Assembly: GCA_008931825.1 (NCBI GenBank)
Contig: QXVZ01024909.1
Span: 1 to 25,426, forward strand
Direction of reading: 5' to 3'
Source: Phallusia fumigata
Taxonomy: Eukaryota; Chordata; Ascidiacea; Phlebobranchia; Ascidiidae
DNA: 25,426 nucleotides
The position numbers were made by a program, and so were the translations under genes. Below, piece by piece: positions 1-12,600 of the stretch (position 1 is its first letter; each line of letters starts with the position of its first letter). The notes beneath the pieces are model-generated. The model was not told where the DNA came from, made no database searches, and saw only the letters and a list, made by a program, of their open reading frames with translations.

Positions 1-461
1 ATGTTAAAAAATGGTATACACGCATTTTTTGGCTTTTATTTTTTCTGCTGAGATTATGAAAAACCGTTAAGGGTACTTAAATGCGACTGCGATGCGTTAA
101 TATTACCACAACAACTAAATTGTTGTGGCCTAATATCTCGCATTTGGCAGTCAGTTTCTAGAGGTCAGAGCTAATATTGAAGCATCATTTACTTATATTT
201 GATAGATTGGGATGAAGCTAATGATCTTTTTGTCACGATAGTTTAATTTAATTTACTTTTCCGTCGGCTGCGTTTAAAGACCAATCTTCATTTCTGCTTT
301 AGGCATTACTATGTAATACCGAATCAAATCCGCCCTTCAAACATTTCATAGTCAAGATAGAAACAATTGCTTAACGTGTGTGTAGCTTACGCAACGACAA
401 CGCCAACCAGTTTTCCGAAGAACTTAAAATTATGTGTTAAAAAATGACTATCTTCGTACAG
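1..461. other. Non-coding upstream stretch (likely intron of the CCDC141-like gene)
   Basis: No exon with convincing splice sites and an open frame was found. The stretch ends at an acceptor (tcttcgtacag) that opens the first recognisable exon. It holds a stem-loop at 91-143, listed separately. Because the first exon seen already encodes spectrin-type helix, I infer that the gene starts upstream of the window. Confidence 0.4.
91..143. repeat. Imperfect stem-loop around CCACAACAA / TTGTTGTGG
   Basis: Positions 106-114 and 120-128 form a perfect 9-bp inverted repeat with a 5-nt loop. The stem continues after a 2-nt bulge (100-105 with 131-136) and again with 91-96 against 139-143. It could be a small foldback element. 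No function is implied. Confidence 0.5.
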
Positions 462-653
462 CGCAAATCAGAGGATCTAGAAACCCTCGTGAAAACAGCG
501 AACGAACTGTTGGATGTCGGAGTAAGCAAACCGGCCGAAGTACGTGATCGAGCTAACGATATCAAGGAGACATGGTCGAGTTTAAATCGCAAAGTTCAGC
601 AGCGAATCAACCTCGCCAACAGTTTTGTGGAATTCTTAAATGCATCAGACAAG
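462..653 (+). CDS. CCDC141: CCDC141-like exon A (first in window)
   Basis: Acceptor tacag at 457-461, donor gtaaat at 654; 64 codons, phase 0 in and out. The peptide is helical with a spectrin-type core (KETWSSLNRKVQQRINLAN). An in-frame ATG lies at 444, but the acceptor between it and the helix makes it more likely intronic; if that ATG were used this would be the first exon. Confidence 0.75.
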
Positions 654-3600
654 GTAAATACCCGCCATCAAGAATGTAATCCAACATACAAAACAATCGG
701 CTTGCTTGTAAGTTAACGGTTTACCGAGCCTTAGACCTGTTCTTCGGCCTCCCAAAATCGTTTAAAAAATCATTTTCCCGCATTAACTGCGAAGAAAGTT
801 GAACGGTTAACTGGCAAACGCAAGAAGCTAAAAATTAAATTGACTAGCATTATTACTGGAAATTTTTGGTGCAATAGTTACCTATAAAATTATCTGAAAT
901 TTTAGGAGCACGTGTTGCTAGTTTTTGGTTGTTAGTTTACGAAACGCAACTGTTTCAACTTCGGTTTTGTGTATTGACGACAAACATTTGGATTGCGACC
1001 AAGGATTAGGAAACACCTGCAAAATCGCTTTTTTAACATACAGCGATAATTATTTTGTTTGTGCTATTTAGGCATGCGAAGAAATAGAGCTGGTTCGTGA
1101 CAAGGTTTGGGCAAAAAAGCAATGTAAAATAACAGACGTGGCCCCGCAAGTTCTGAAGGAATGCGAGAGCGCAGTGAAATCTGTCCAGGAAACTTGCTCA
1201 GCTCTAAACGACCAAGGAAATTCCACCAACGCCCAGCTAAAAGAATGTGTCTCAGGTAACAACTGTTCAAACTTAGGGACAATTTATCTATGAAAAGTCA
1301 AATTCAAGCGATGGGGACATTTTGTTTGATGTGAAAGGGTTGGTTACAATTCAAATACATATCCAAATCTAAAAACTATGTCATACATTTGAAACTCAAC
1401 TTTTTTGGTCACGAAAAAATCTAAAAATTAAATTACCGCTAAATGGATGAACGTCACAAATTCGTCGAAATCCGTTGTTTTTTTGGCGTCTACTCAGCCC
1501 GCAAAAGCTTCAGCGTTTCCTTCCAGGTGACTCGTTCGAAATAACGGAAGCCGTGGAAAAGGTTTCGGAAACGTTACGCAAAGTTCATCAGAAGAAGAAT
1601 GAGCTGATGGACGTGTGGTTGTCATGGAGATTCAAATCAGGCGTGAGCATCGAGACAGATGCTCAATGGAAGCAGACAGAAAAGACCATTAACAAAGTAT
1701 GTTCTTGTCGTTGCTGTTTCCATATTTGTAGAAAAATCAAAAGTCAAGACGAGGGTTATAAATTAAATGATATTCGAGTTAAAATCTATGATTTTTTTGG
1801 TATCAGACCTCGAAGTTTGAGTCTCTCAGCCAAGCTTGTTTTAATAATCACTTTGATTGTGGTGCGTTTGACCCATCTAAATGTCGTGTTGTTTAATCAA
1901 TCAGGTAAAAGGTATGGTAAAACTATTGAAATTCAAAATACTTGTTTGTTTCTTTGTTTGTTTCTTTGTAATAAAGAAGCTGCCAGACAGCATCCCAATT
2001 ATTATTGTATTGTTTTCACTCTGTTTCTGTCTAACGCCTTTGTTTCCACCCTTTGATAAAAAAGCCGCTTATTTCTACAAAATTACACACTTGATAGATG
2101 GGTATCTAAAGTTGTGCAATGCATATTTTGACAGCAGTTAACTCACAGGACCCAAAACGAAAAACCTTTAATAAAGTAAGTCCTATAGTTAACGTTTATG
2201 TCTCTACGTGTATGGTAAGAGTGAATCCACTCCTAAATTATCCCCAGTTTCCTCCTAGTATTGACCTTAGTCAGAAATCATGAAGTGGCTACCACGCTGG
2301 ACAGTGTTAAATGGCATCTAAACAGTTTGCGCATTGCCGCACCAACATCTGGGATATTTTTCAGCTAATGGCTTCACTGGAGAATCTCGAACAGTCGGTT
2401 TTTATAAACGAGGAAGTACAGCTCGGTGAAGATGTGGAGTCCAATCAACAGTTGGCGGATTCTCTCGAGGACAGAAAAACCTTGCTGCAATCCATTCATG
2501 GAGAAATAGAAAAAACTGTTGCGGTATCGTAAAATCGTTGTTTAATTTCGTTTGGGATGAAGGCATACGTGGCCAACGTCAATTCGTTTATGTCTGTGCA
2601 TTTTTTCAAACATTTGGTAATTTGGTACAAAATTTACGGTTTTAAAATCCCAAAAAGAAAATACAAGACAGTACTTGTGTGCAAAACATTTTCTACGTTT
2701 CATTTCTGATGATGACACGCTGTTGAAAATGTTGTACACCCAAGTACTGGCTTATATCTTCCTATTGAGACCATATAAAACCATCGGTCATTGGATTTGA
2801 ATTAGTTTTTCCATCAATCAGTTTTTGTACGAAATTCATGATCAGTGGTAATGCCTTTTAAACTAAATTGTATTTGTCATATCTTACAGCATTGCGAGAT
2901 GATCGGGTTGCGAATTTCACAATTCACTGGCATGGAGAAATCATCCGAATTAGGCGGAATCGGTGGAGGAGACAAGGAAGAGGACAACCCGGTCAGAAGA
3001 AGGATTACGGCTCTCCTGACAAGATATCAGATGCTTAACACTAGAATGAAACATTATAAGACAGCCCTTACTGCAGCAAGGAGTTGTCACGAACTTATTA
3101 TACAGGTAAAGTAACTTACACCAGAAAATATCCTGACGTTCTCAAAAGTTTTTATCGCATAGAATCGAACCCGTTTGCGAATTTGGGCTATTCGTATTGT
3201 TTATGAGGATTAGTGTGAGCATAGGGTTATTCATAACTCTCTGCAAAAACTTAACAATCACCAAACTAGGGTATTCCCGAAGGTACTTTTCGCCGTTTCA
3301 TGGGATACGTTAGTTGTGAAGGGATACATCCACATTTAACCCTTTTTTGGAAGTTTGTTAACCTTTGGATTGGGTACATTTTCCACATTTTCCACATTCT
3401 CACTGCTTCTTGAGATTGAACAAAGTTTGAATATTGGTATTGTGCCGTAGTGCTTTTGGGTATGGCTTAGCATAGCAGCTAAAAATATGACAAAATTTTG
3501 AGGGTAGCGCGAACCTACAAAAACGCCAAACAGTTCCAATGAATATAAAGTTTGGGAACTCCTGGTTTAAATCATACTTTCTACTTTTCATTTACAGGAA

Positions 3601-6600
3601 ATAAACGTACACCTGCTTTAGTTTGAACTGAGTAAGTAATAGATTACCAGGTAAACTAAATGTGAAGTAGGGAATTGCCGGTAGCCACCTTTGATCTCTG
3701 AGAAAAATCTGTCACATTGTTAAAAAGGACAAAAAATTGGTAATATTTTTATGTTTCTTAGCTCCGCAAAGCGATTCAAGAATCGGAAAAAGAATTGATG
3801 AGCAAAGACTCTTTGCGTGACGTGGCAGATATGCCGAGCAGTCCCAAAAAAGAGAGCTTCGTCATGGTCCTATTGCGCAGTCATGGTCGACTTAAGACTC
3901 AAGTCGATGAGCTGATGAGCGCGGTGACGTCAAGCAATTACGAAGTGCATCAAATTATAAATCGATACGAACTGGGCCAAGTAAGTTTGTAGATTTATTA
4001 TTCATCATAGTGATTTGAACACTGTGTGTAAAATGTTGAAAATCGGTTGGTTTATCTGTTTTTACGGCCCGTGACGTAGTACGCATGCGCAGTGCTTTAT
4101 TGGTTTTTACCCACAAGGCAACCCAAAATGACTACGCAAGTATAACTTAATGCAGGGGTTCTAAAACGGGAGGGAATTCCCACCAGGGGATAATTTTGTA
4201 TTTGCAAGGGTGTTAAGTTTTTGTTTTTTAAATAAACTAAAGTATCATTCCAAAGCTACTACTAATAATTTTGAAGTGGTGCTGCTACTAATAATACAAC
4301 AATAAACACTTGTCGATTATAATATCTTAGTTTCTCTTCCTTTTGTACTGAAATGAACACCTGTTTACGACCAAAATTTTCGGACGACGGATTTCAGCTT
4401 TGAATATCGATTAAAAGGCTCCTTATGTTACAAACTTCCTACCCTGAAAAAGATGTCTTAGTTGTTTCGAGGCAACCGATTCGAATATGATTTAAAACAA
4501 AATGTTTCAAGACGTTGTGTTAAATTACAGTTTGCTCTAACTAATCTGTCTGACAGCCGCAGTTGAGTCAAGGGCAGAGGACGTTGGATGAAATCACGAT
4601 GGAGGTTTCCGTGTTTTATTCGCACTGGAAGCAGCTCTGGCAAAATTACCAGAACAAGTTAGAAGCACAACAGATCAGCGCCTGGTTTACTCAAGGCTAT
4701 AAAACGGTAAGAAGACCTTTCAATATGTCTCGAGCAAACGCGGTAATAAACGAGGTTCGTGAAGCCAACCAAAGCGAAGTTGTGGTAATCATGTACAGGT
4801 TTACATGATGGAGAAGCAAGTTTTTGGAATCCAAAAGGTTATTGTACAGTTGTACATGTTTCTAGAAAACTCAATTTTTCGTGTTTTATACAAAAACTAA
4901 ACTATGGTCAAGTCACAAACACTGTATAGGAATCTGTTTACTACGTAAAGATAACAAATACAAACAAGGGAATGAAGTGATTATAAGATAAATAAAGTTT
5001 TGAGCCAGTTTTTATTAGCACAAATCTCAGCGAGAAAGGAAAAATGATTGGTCAACTTAAATGTAAAAAATTACACTTAAATTTTTATTTTTAACAGCAT
5101 CGGAAAGCGATTCAAAGCTTCGAGCGTCGTCTAGAGGAACTTGACAACCAGCTCTCTTCATGCAAAGTTAAAAGCAGAGCAGTGATGTTGCAGGAAGAAG
5201 CCGAACAACTTCTCCAGGATATTAACGTGAGTGTTGTATTGTCCGCATATAATAAATGCAAATCTTTTAAGAACCTAAAACAAAGAATAAGAAGAACCTA
5301 CCTAAACAAAGAAGCAGAAACTTAGGAAACAAAAATTCAATGCTATTGCGAACAAACGTAATTCGAAATTTAAAAAGTGGAAGTTTGGGATTTTTTCTGT
5401 TGGAGCCAGGGTATTTGTTAAAAAACAGATGTTTCCATGAAAATAGAAAAATCAAATAAACCTGAACCAATCTATGTTTAGTTAAGATAAGGTTAGTCAA
5501 ACGTATGGCCCGCGGGACGGATTAAGCCCACTTGATGATTTCATACGGCCGGCATACATTTCCTGAGTCGGCCAAAACCTTCCTGAGTTAAAACAAATGC
5601 TCCATCCAGCCGCTAGAGGGCAACATATGTGGAAACAGCTCCCCAGAGGCAATTTTACCATTAATTTGCTAGACTGGTCTACACGAAATCAGATGGTGGA
5701 TCTGGCCCCAGAACCACTCTGAGTTAGACATGCCTGGTTTTGGTTTTGGACCACACGCATATTTTGGTTCTCTTAACTAGCATTGGATATTTTTACGATT
5801 TTTTTTCCTGCAGGGCATTTATAACTCTTAACATTCATTTTATGAAATATGGTTTACAGAATTCAAAACAGGATTGGGATGAGTTCGTTTATTCTTCGAA
5901 AGAACGTCTCAAAAAGAACAATCCACGATTTGCGAAAACTAATACGGAAATGGAAGAAATAGAACGGGGCATCACAGAAACTTCTGGAAGAGCAAGAAAA
6001 GCTGTTGGATCTGCTAAAACTATGATGAAATTTTATTCCCTTACTGAAGAGGTACTTGTATGTGTTGAGGATTGTTGCTTAGTGTTTGTCACATTTTTGT
6101 AACGTTTAAATATTGTTTCCAGTGTGAAGCGTGGAATAACGACTTGAGAAAAATGGTTGAAAGTATCAGAGACAAATCTTCGTCGATTCGGTAAGTGCTT
6201 TCAATTTAACACATGTCTCATAACTTTCAGCATAAACTGAAAACTCACACAGACTTGTGAATACGATCCAGTCTAGCCAAACTCTCGCTAAAGCTTTTAC
6301 ATCTAATCGTGGGAGGCTGGTTGAAGAATTCTGCATAAGCATTCCTGAATAAGCCGAAGTCTTTGGGCCAGCTACTCAAACCTTTTTTTTTTGAAAAATA
6401 TGCTTCTGCACTGATTTTACGATGGTCAAAATAAAAATAATTAAACTGTTGTCATTTAGTGTATAGACTGTCACCTATAACGTATATTGATTTAAAACCT
6501 GGAAATCGAACATCGAATGGTCTTAGTATTACGTTTTAGCAATTCAACATTGTATTCACCTGTAAACACCCGAATTCGAAAATTATTTATTTCAGGACTT

Positions 6601-9600
6601 ATGATTCTATTTGACAAAATCAAGTCGCCGTATCTTTTACCAATAGAACTAATTCTGAATAAAATTCCTTTTTTGTTCGAAAAAATAGCAACTCCATGTT
6701 TGTTTTGTGATTAAGAAGTGCTGACAGATGAACTGACGTCTGAGTTTTCATTTTTATATTTTAAACAAACAGAACATCGGATGAAGTAAACGATCTTGTC
6801 AACCTCCTTGGAAGGAACGTCCTCGAGCGTCTGGAGGAACAAACTGACCGCACTCAGAAGTTTGCCTCCATCATCGTAGAAGCGGAGGAGAGGGATGGGG
6901 AGAACCAATCGGGAGCCGGGGAGCAAAAAAGAGCGCTTCCCTTGAGGAAGATGATGAAGAAGAAGCAAACCGATATACTGGATTCAGTGAAAAGTTTAAG
7001 GTTTTACATTGACCAAAAACTATCTAGTCAAAATTCTGTTTATACTTACTCAAGTGCGATGGGTGTTTCGCAATTATCTAACAAGAAGTAAGAATTATTT
7101 GAACAAACATAGCTCATATTCGACGTCCTATTCCGGTCGTCTTTATTTATCAATCAACCATGTTAAGTTTCGATTTACATGTAGAAAGTTGTTCAGACTA
7201 TGTATGATACAGATTCCTTCAGTTGGGTAAACAAGGGGCTGGTATAACGGGATATCACCTTATATGGTTTAGATCCGGTCTGCTCAAATCTCGGCCCTCA
7301 AGGCTGTTTTAAGTGGCCCGCGATATAATGAGTTAACAAGCAGAAATTTAGAATTTTCTTTTATTGCTAGGCTTAGGTATATTTCGCACCAAAATGTACC
7401 AAAATTTTACCAGTTGTTTCTGTAATTGGTGTACTGATCAAAAACATATATACCAAGCGCTTCGAAAATATACCACTTTTTGTTATACCAGTTGGCAACA
7501 TTGCGTGCAACGGGTAAATCATTATTACCTCGAGTTTTCGCAAAGTTTGGGTTCGCTATAACTCCCTTCAAATAAAAGTGGCCTGTAAAGCTTAAAAGTT
7601 TGGACAGACCTGGCGAAGATGGTTTCCATATGCAACTTGGGCATAATCACGTTCTTCATTGACTCGGCGATAACCAATATTCTTGTCCAGATCTGAGGTT
7701 GACAATCTTCACAGTCTACTGGAGGGAGTGAAGAACAACATTCACAGACCCAAAGCAGATTCTCCTATACCTGAAGTGCCAGTAAGGAAGGTGGAACCTT
7801 ATGACTTATCGGTCTTACTCGATGAAAACCTCAAGGCATCATCACCGAACGAAACCGCTTCCGTTAATGTTCCGGAGGAGTCTACTACTGACCTTCCGTC
7901 TCCGCCTGATTCCAGAACACTGGATATGTTGGAAGGTGTGTAAAGGCCTGCATATTGAAAAGTTTTGCAAATATTAACAAGTCATATGATCAGAAATAGT
8001 TAATAAGGTTCAGAGTTATCTAAAAGGTCGAGTTATTCACTGATGGGTCTTGGGTTAAATCCGAGTCATTCTGCTTGGCGACCGGAGTCAGGTTAAGTCT
8101 TTGCAGTCCTAAGTCCCAAATCAAGTCCAGGTCATTACGAAAAAATTTTTAATTAAAGCCCGACACTCTTCCACATTTCAGTTCAAACAAGTTTGTGTAT
8201 TCTACGAAACCGACGAAAAAGTGCCGGTTGGGGCCAAATATGTCGATTACACCAAGATCATTTTTTTCAAAAAACGTTAAAGTTTGTATGATTTGAATCA
8301 AGTCAATAGCACTTGAAATGTAACTTTGACTTAAACTAACTCGAGTCGAGTCCATGACTCAGTTCTTAAAACACTGATAGGGTTTGGGTGATAGCATGCA
8401 ACTGCATCAGTTTTTTAGTGGCATTGTTCCATGACACGACCCAATACCTGAAACGTTACTTTTGCCCTACTCATATTGTTGCTAAAACCCATATCAGTGT
8501 ACAGTAAAAATGGCCTTATTACATAGGTCGAATACGGCTGTACTTAAGTGTTCTCTAAATTAGTTGCTTAAAATACTAAAATAACCTCATGAGGAATCAA
8601 CCTTATGTCCGTAGTTCCTGAAATTCGCGAGCAGCCCAAAGCTGATTACAGGGGCAGTGCGATTCCAAAAACCGACACCAGCTCTTCTTCGATATCTCTG
8701 TCATCAGCATCGGAAGAGTATTTCCTCGATTCCAACTACTCTGACAGCGACATTCTAGCTGAAAGCGAACATGTCCTCACGGGTATGTGGCTGAACATTG
8801 TAGATTTCTTACAAAAAGTCCTTTTTCGTATTGTTGATATGAATTTCGAACAAGCTTGATGTAGCCAATGGCGGCGTACGTTGTAAATTCGCATGTCAAA
8901 CATTAAATTGGGTAATTAATGAACAAAACAATCCCAGTAAGGCCATCTAAAAATTCTAAGAAGTCATTAAAGGCCCGGCTGCCTAAGCGAAACCATATGA
9001 GTTAAATATGTTTTTAAACATAGCAGCATATTATTTTGGACCCCTTCCTATAAGCTGATTGTTATGTTTCAGTATTTTGCCTGAGGAAAGACTGTCTTTT
9101 ACAAATGATGGATCAACACTCCAAGTTGATAAATTTAGGCAAATTACCCCAGTTAGACCTCATGTCCCAAAATGCAAAAATTTACTTAGTACAGCATTTA
9201 ACATTCGCACATAAACAAACATTTGTTTAAGAGCAAATCTATTTGATGCCTTGCGGATCTAGAAATGATAGCTACTTAACTGTGTCGAGTTATAGTTACG
9301 TGCGTGTTTCTGCGTTCCATGCGTTTCTGCCTGTAGAAAAAACTTATGTCAAGAAAATTAAGACAACTAAGGATCCAGTGTAAAGCAGAATATTAAATGC
9401 ACATTTGTTGTGATTATTACGACATGCTGTATGATGGGGAATTGCACACCTAGTGTTATAAATTCTTAAACAATTTTAGCACGGAAAGTCGATACACAAA
9501 CAACCGGAAATGATGACAAACATACGTCACACTCTTCTGAACACCCGTCACATGACCGGACCCCATCCACGTCATCATTCTCGACTAACAGCAGGGGGCA

Positions 9601-12600
9601 GACGCCGCCCCCCAAACCGGCGCGCCAGAGCCGTTCTGCCAGACAGCGCCGTCGCAGGTTTTGGGAAAAGGATCTGGACCAGTATGCGGCCTCGTGGATT
9701 GCCGACCGCGACCGCCCGAAGCCAAAGCAAGTTGGAACCGAGGGGGCGTCCATTGGTTCCACAGACGAGAGCGAAAAGGTATATTACCGGTTTGCCTAAC
9801 GGGGCGAACCGTCCACCGCGTGTTCCAGCACTGTTACCACTAACTTCACGTGACATTGACATCACCAAAGTGTGTGAAGCCACTTATTAACGACAATAAT
9901 CTACTGCATTATTGACATCACCGATACGTATCGTTGCCTTGCACATTTTTTTTCGTTTCTTTGGTGGCATTTAATAGTATTCTTACGGTTGTGGGCATTG
10001 TAGATTGATAAATTGCCAAACGTTTGACCTAGTTTCACGTTGAATGCAGCAGTTGTAAGAAAATGTCCAACTCACACAATATTGGTTAAATAAAAACTTT
10101 CATTGTACAAAGAAGCACAAAAGTTTGTTTGCAAACGTTATAGATTTTTTTACTGCTTTTGCCACTGGGCAATGTTCAAAAAACTAATTTGTTTTTTATT
10201 TTTTAAACCCCCAACGTAAGATAAATGCATGCATGAATCACACCCAACTAAATCACATTTACCTTAATCCACTGTTTTGCGAAATGTCACCTTGCCACGA
10301 ATTTCAAGTGTCAGATTTCCCCCACGTTTTTTCACTGCTTTGACGAATACGCTTTCACTGTGCAAAATAATAAGCGTTTGTGTGTTTCGTTTCTTCACCT
10401 ATTTATATTGTTCAGCATTAAATCATTTTCACCATCTAAGTCATTCAACATTTGTAGCGTAGTGATAACGTTGGAGGTTTAGGGAAAACAGCAAGGGTGA
10501 GAATAAACAGACTCTTTAACAGTCTATCGTCGAAAGGACATAGACGCAGCTAGGATAGGGTTACAGCAGATGAAACTACGTTTTATCTGATTATTAGTAA
10601 ATGTTTAGGAAATAGAATAAACCGTTTCTGTTGAGGTGAATTTATAGTTTTCTACATTTGGCACTAGTGCTTGCCTAGCCATATTGGTAAGACAAATTTA
10701 ATGAAAGACGAAACTGGTTTGTAACTGTCCGGTTGATAGAAAAATATTCTGCTCATGTGTTTCAGAACTGATTAAAGCTCACAGCAGCCAGCACAAGTTA
10801 GCATGTTAACGAGTGGCTAATTGCCTACTTGGTGTAAATGTATTTTTAGATGTCGCCTAGCAGCCTTGTGATGGAAGAGCCAAAATCGAGTTCACAACAC
10901 CAAATAAGCCAAAGCACCAATTCTGCATTTCACCGGTGAGTAAAACCCTTGATAATAAAGGATAGCAATACGGTACGGTATGCGGCAAACGTATTCTAAA
11001 GGTACGGTACGTTGGTACGGTACGCAGCAAACATAATCTAAAGGTACGGTACGTTGGTACGGTACGCAGCAAACATAATCTAAAGACACGGTACGTCCTT
11101 CGCAACGAGGTCGTGGTACGCACAACGCAATACGTACCGTACCGTACCGTTTCCTATCCTTGACATTGCCTGACGGTGCGGTACGGTAAGTTGGTACGGT
11201 ACGCTGCAAAAATCACCAAAAGGTATGGTACCGCCTTGGAACAAGGTACGCGGTACGCACAGCTCAATACGTAGCGTACCGTACTGCCATCCTTGCCCTC
11301 GACAAACACTTTCTTATTGTAAAGTAGTAGAGTTGCGTTGCTTTAAATATAAAATATATTTTACACGTCATAGGTTTCGAGACAGCCAACAAAAAGAATC
11401 TACAAGCAAAAACAAGGGGTTGGAACCAGAAAATTTAATCTGTTCATCACCCTGTGACACAGATGGGCTTTTGGAAGCCGACGCGTTAACCGGAATTATA
11501 CCTGACCTAAACGACCCGGATGAATTTGCACACACTGGTCCGGATCAATCATCTAAAACCAAGTCACACATTTTGGGGTCTGCGACTTCCAGTTTCCAAC
11601 CTGGTGACTACAAAGAAGTTATTCACCAGCAACTTAAGAATACCGGCAACGTTGGATGGGAAACTTACCATACAGATACATTTACAGTAAAGCAGGATGA
11701 AAGCCTGGAGCAATATCGTTTGGTGAAGACAGGAACAGTCAGAAACAAGCAGATGCACGTCAACCTTGAAAACTTGTTGGATGCGAAAGGTAGAAATAAC
11801 TCGTTTTGCAAACACCAGGGAATAAGACCTTGTAACAATACATTGTAGTTTATGATTTAATAGTTTTCAAAGGTTAATTAGGTTTGCAAAGTTTGTTTCG
11901 AATAGCTGTAAGCTGATGCTGACGGACGAGCTTCACTATAGGTTTTACATGTTTAAAAAGTTATGTCACAACTATAAACTTTGCAAAGTTTGTGTAGGCT
12001 GCCTGTTAGGAGTAATTCACCCCTCTTTTGAAGTTAATAATTCAAGTTATTAACTGTTGACTTGTCTTTATTTTTTAACTTTATTCAATTACAATTTTTA
12101 GCAAAGGGACGAGGGACCCAAAGTTCAGATCAACTTCTCCAAGTTAACGACACAAGCTATCCCAGCTCGCTACGAACTGACAAGAGTTTGCATCTTATCT
12201 CTCCACGGCCTTACGGTAGGGCCATCCAAGTCATAGTAAAGTCACGGAACCAAACAGCCAAGCCTCTGTGGCCGCGCAAAACCTACACACACAAGTCTAT
12301 AATGCAGAAGTCACACTGCATTGCAAAGTCCCCAAAATCGCGTTCAATCTCTTTTAAACATTTTACACCGATACACAAACCACAGACCAGCATGTCAAGT
12401 ACAGAAAGCGACTCCACTGACAAAATCCTGCACTCGAGAACAATATCAATGTTGTCGGCTGCCTCATCTGCTTGGGACACGGATTGTCTGGTGGCGGCCG
12501 ACGCTGTCACTGGCAAGGTGCCCTTTGTCCTGGCTAGGCAAGCACGTGGTCAGTTGGTCGATGAAAGCGATCTGACTGACGATTTGTTGGCAAAAAATCC

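Noticed and set aside
2139..2176. Possible mini-exon between cag and gtaagt
   Set aside because: About 20 nt and not needed for phase; probably chance.
2281..2360. Open segment EVATTLDSVKWHLNSLRIA just before exon D
   Set aside because: It runs into a stop and has no donor. Exon D begins after a good acceptor at 2364 in another frame with correct phase.
3120..3240. tRNA gene on the minus strand suggested by a B-box-like ggttcgattc
   Set aside because: The T-arm stem does not pair and no acceptor stem or D arm is found.
9466..9883. Minus-strand open frames over exon N
   Set aside because: Shadows of the GC-rich exon, with no domain or splice context.
9510..9890. 126-codon open frame overlapping exon N
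   Set aside because: Wrong frame for the splice chain; caused by GC-rich sequence lacking stops. Exon N reads another frame.
10857..11209. Minus-strand proteins rich in RTVPTYRT repeats
   Set aside because: Translations of the GGTACGGTAC repeat, not genes.
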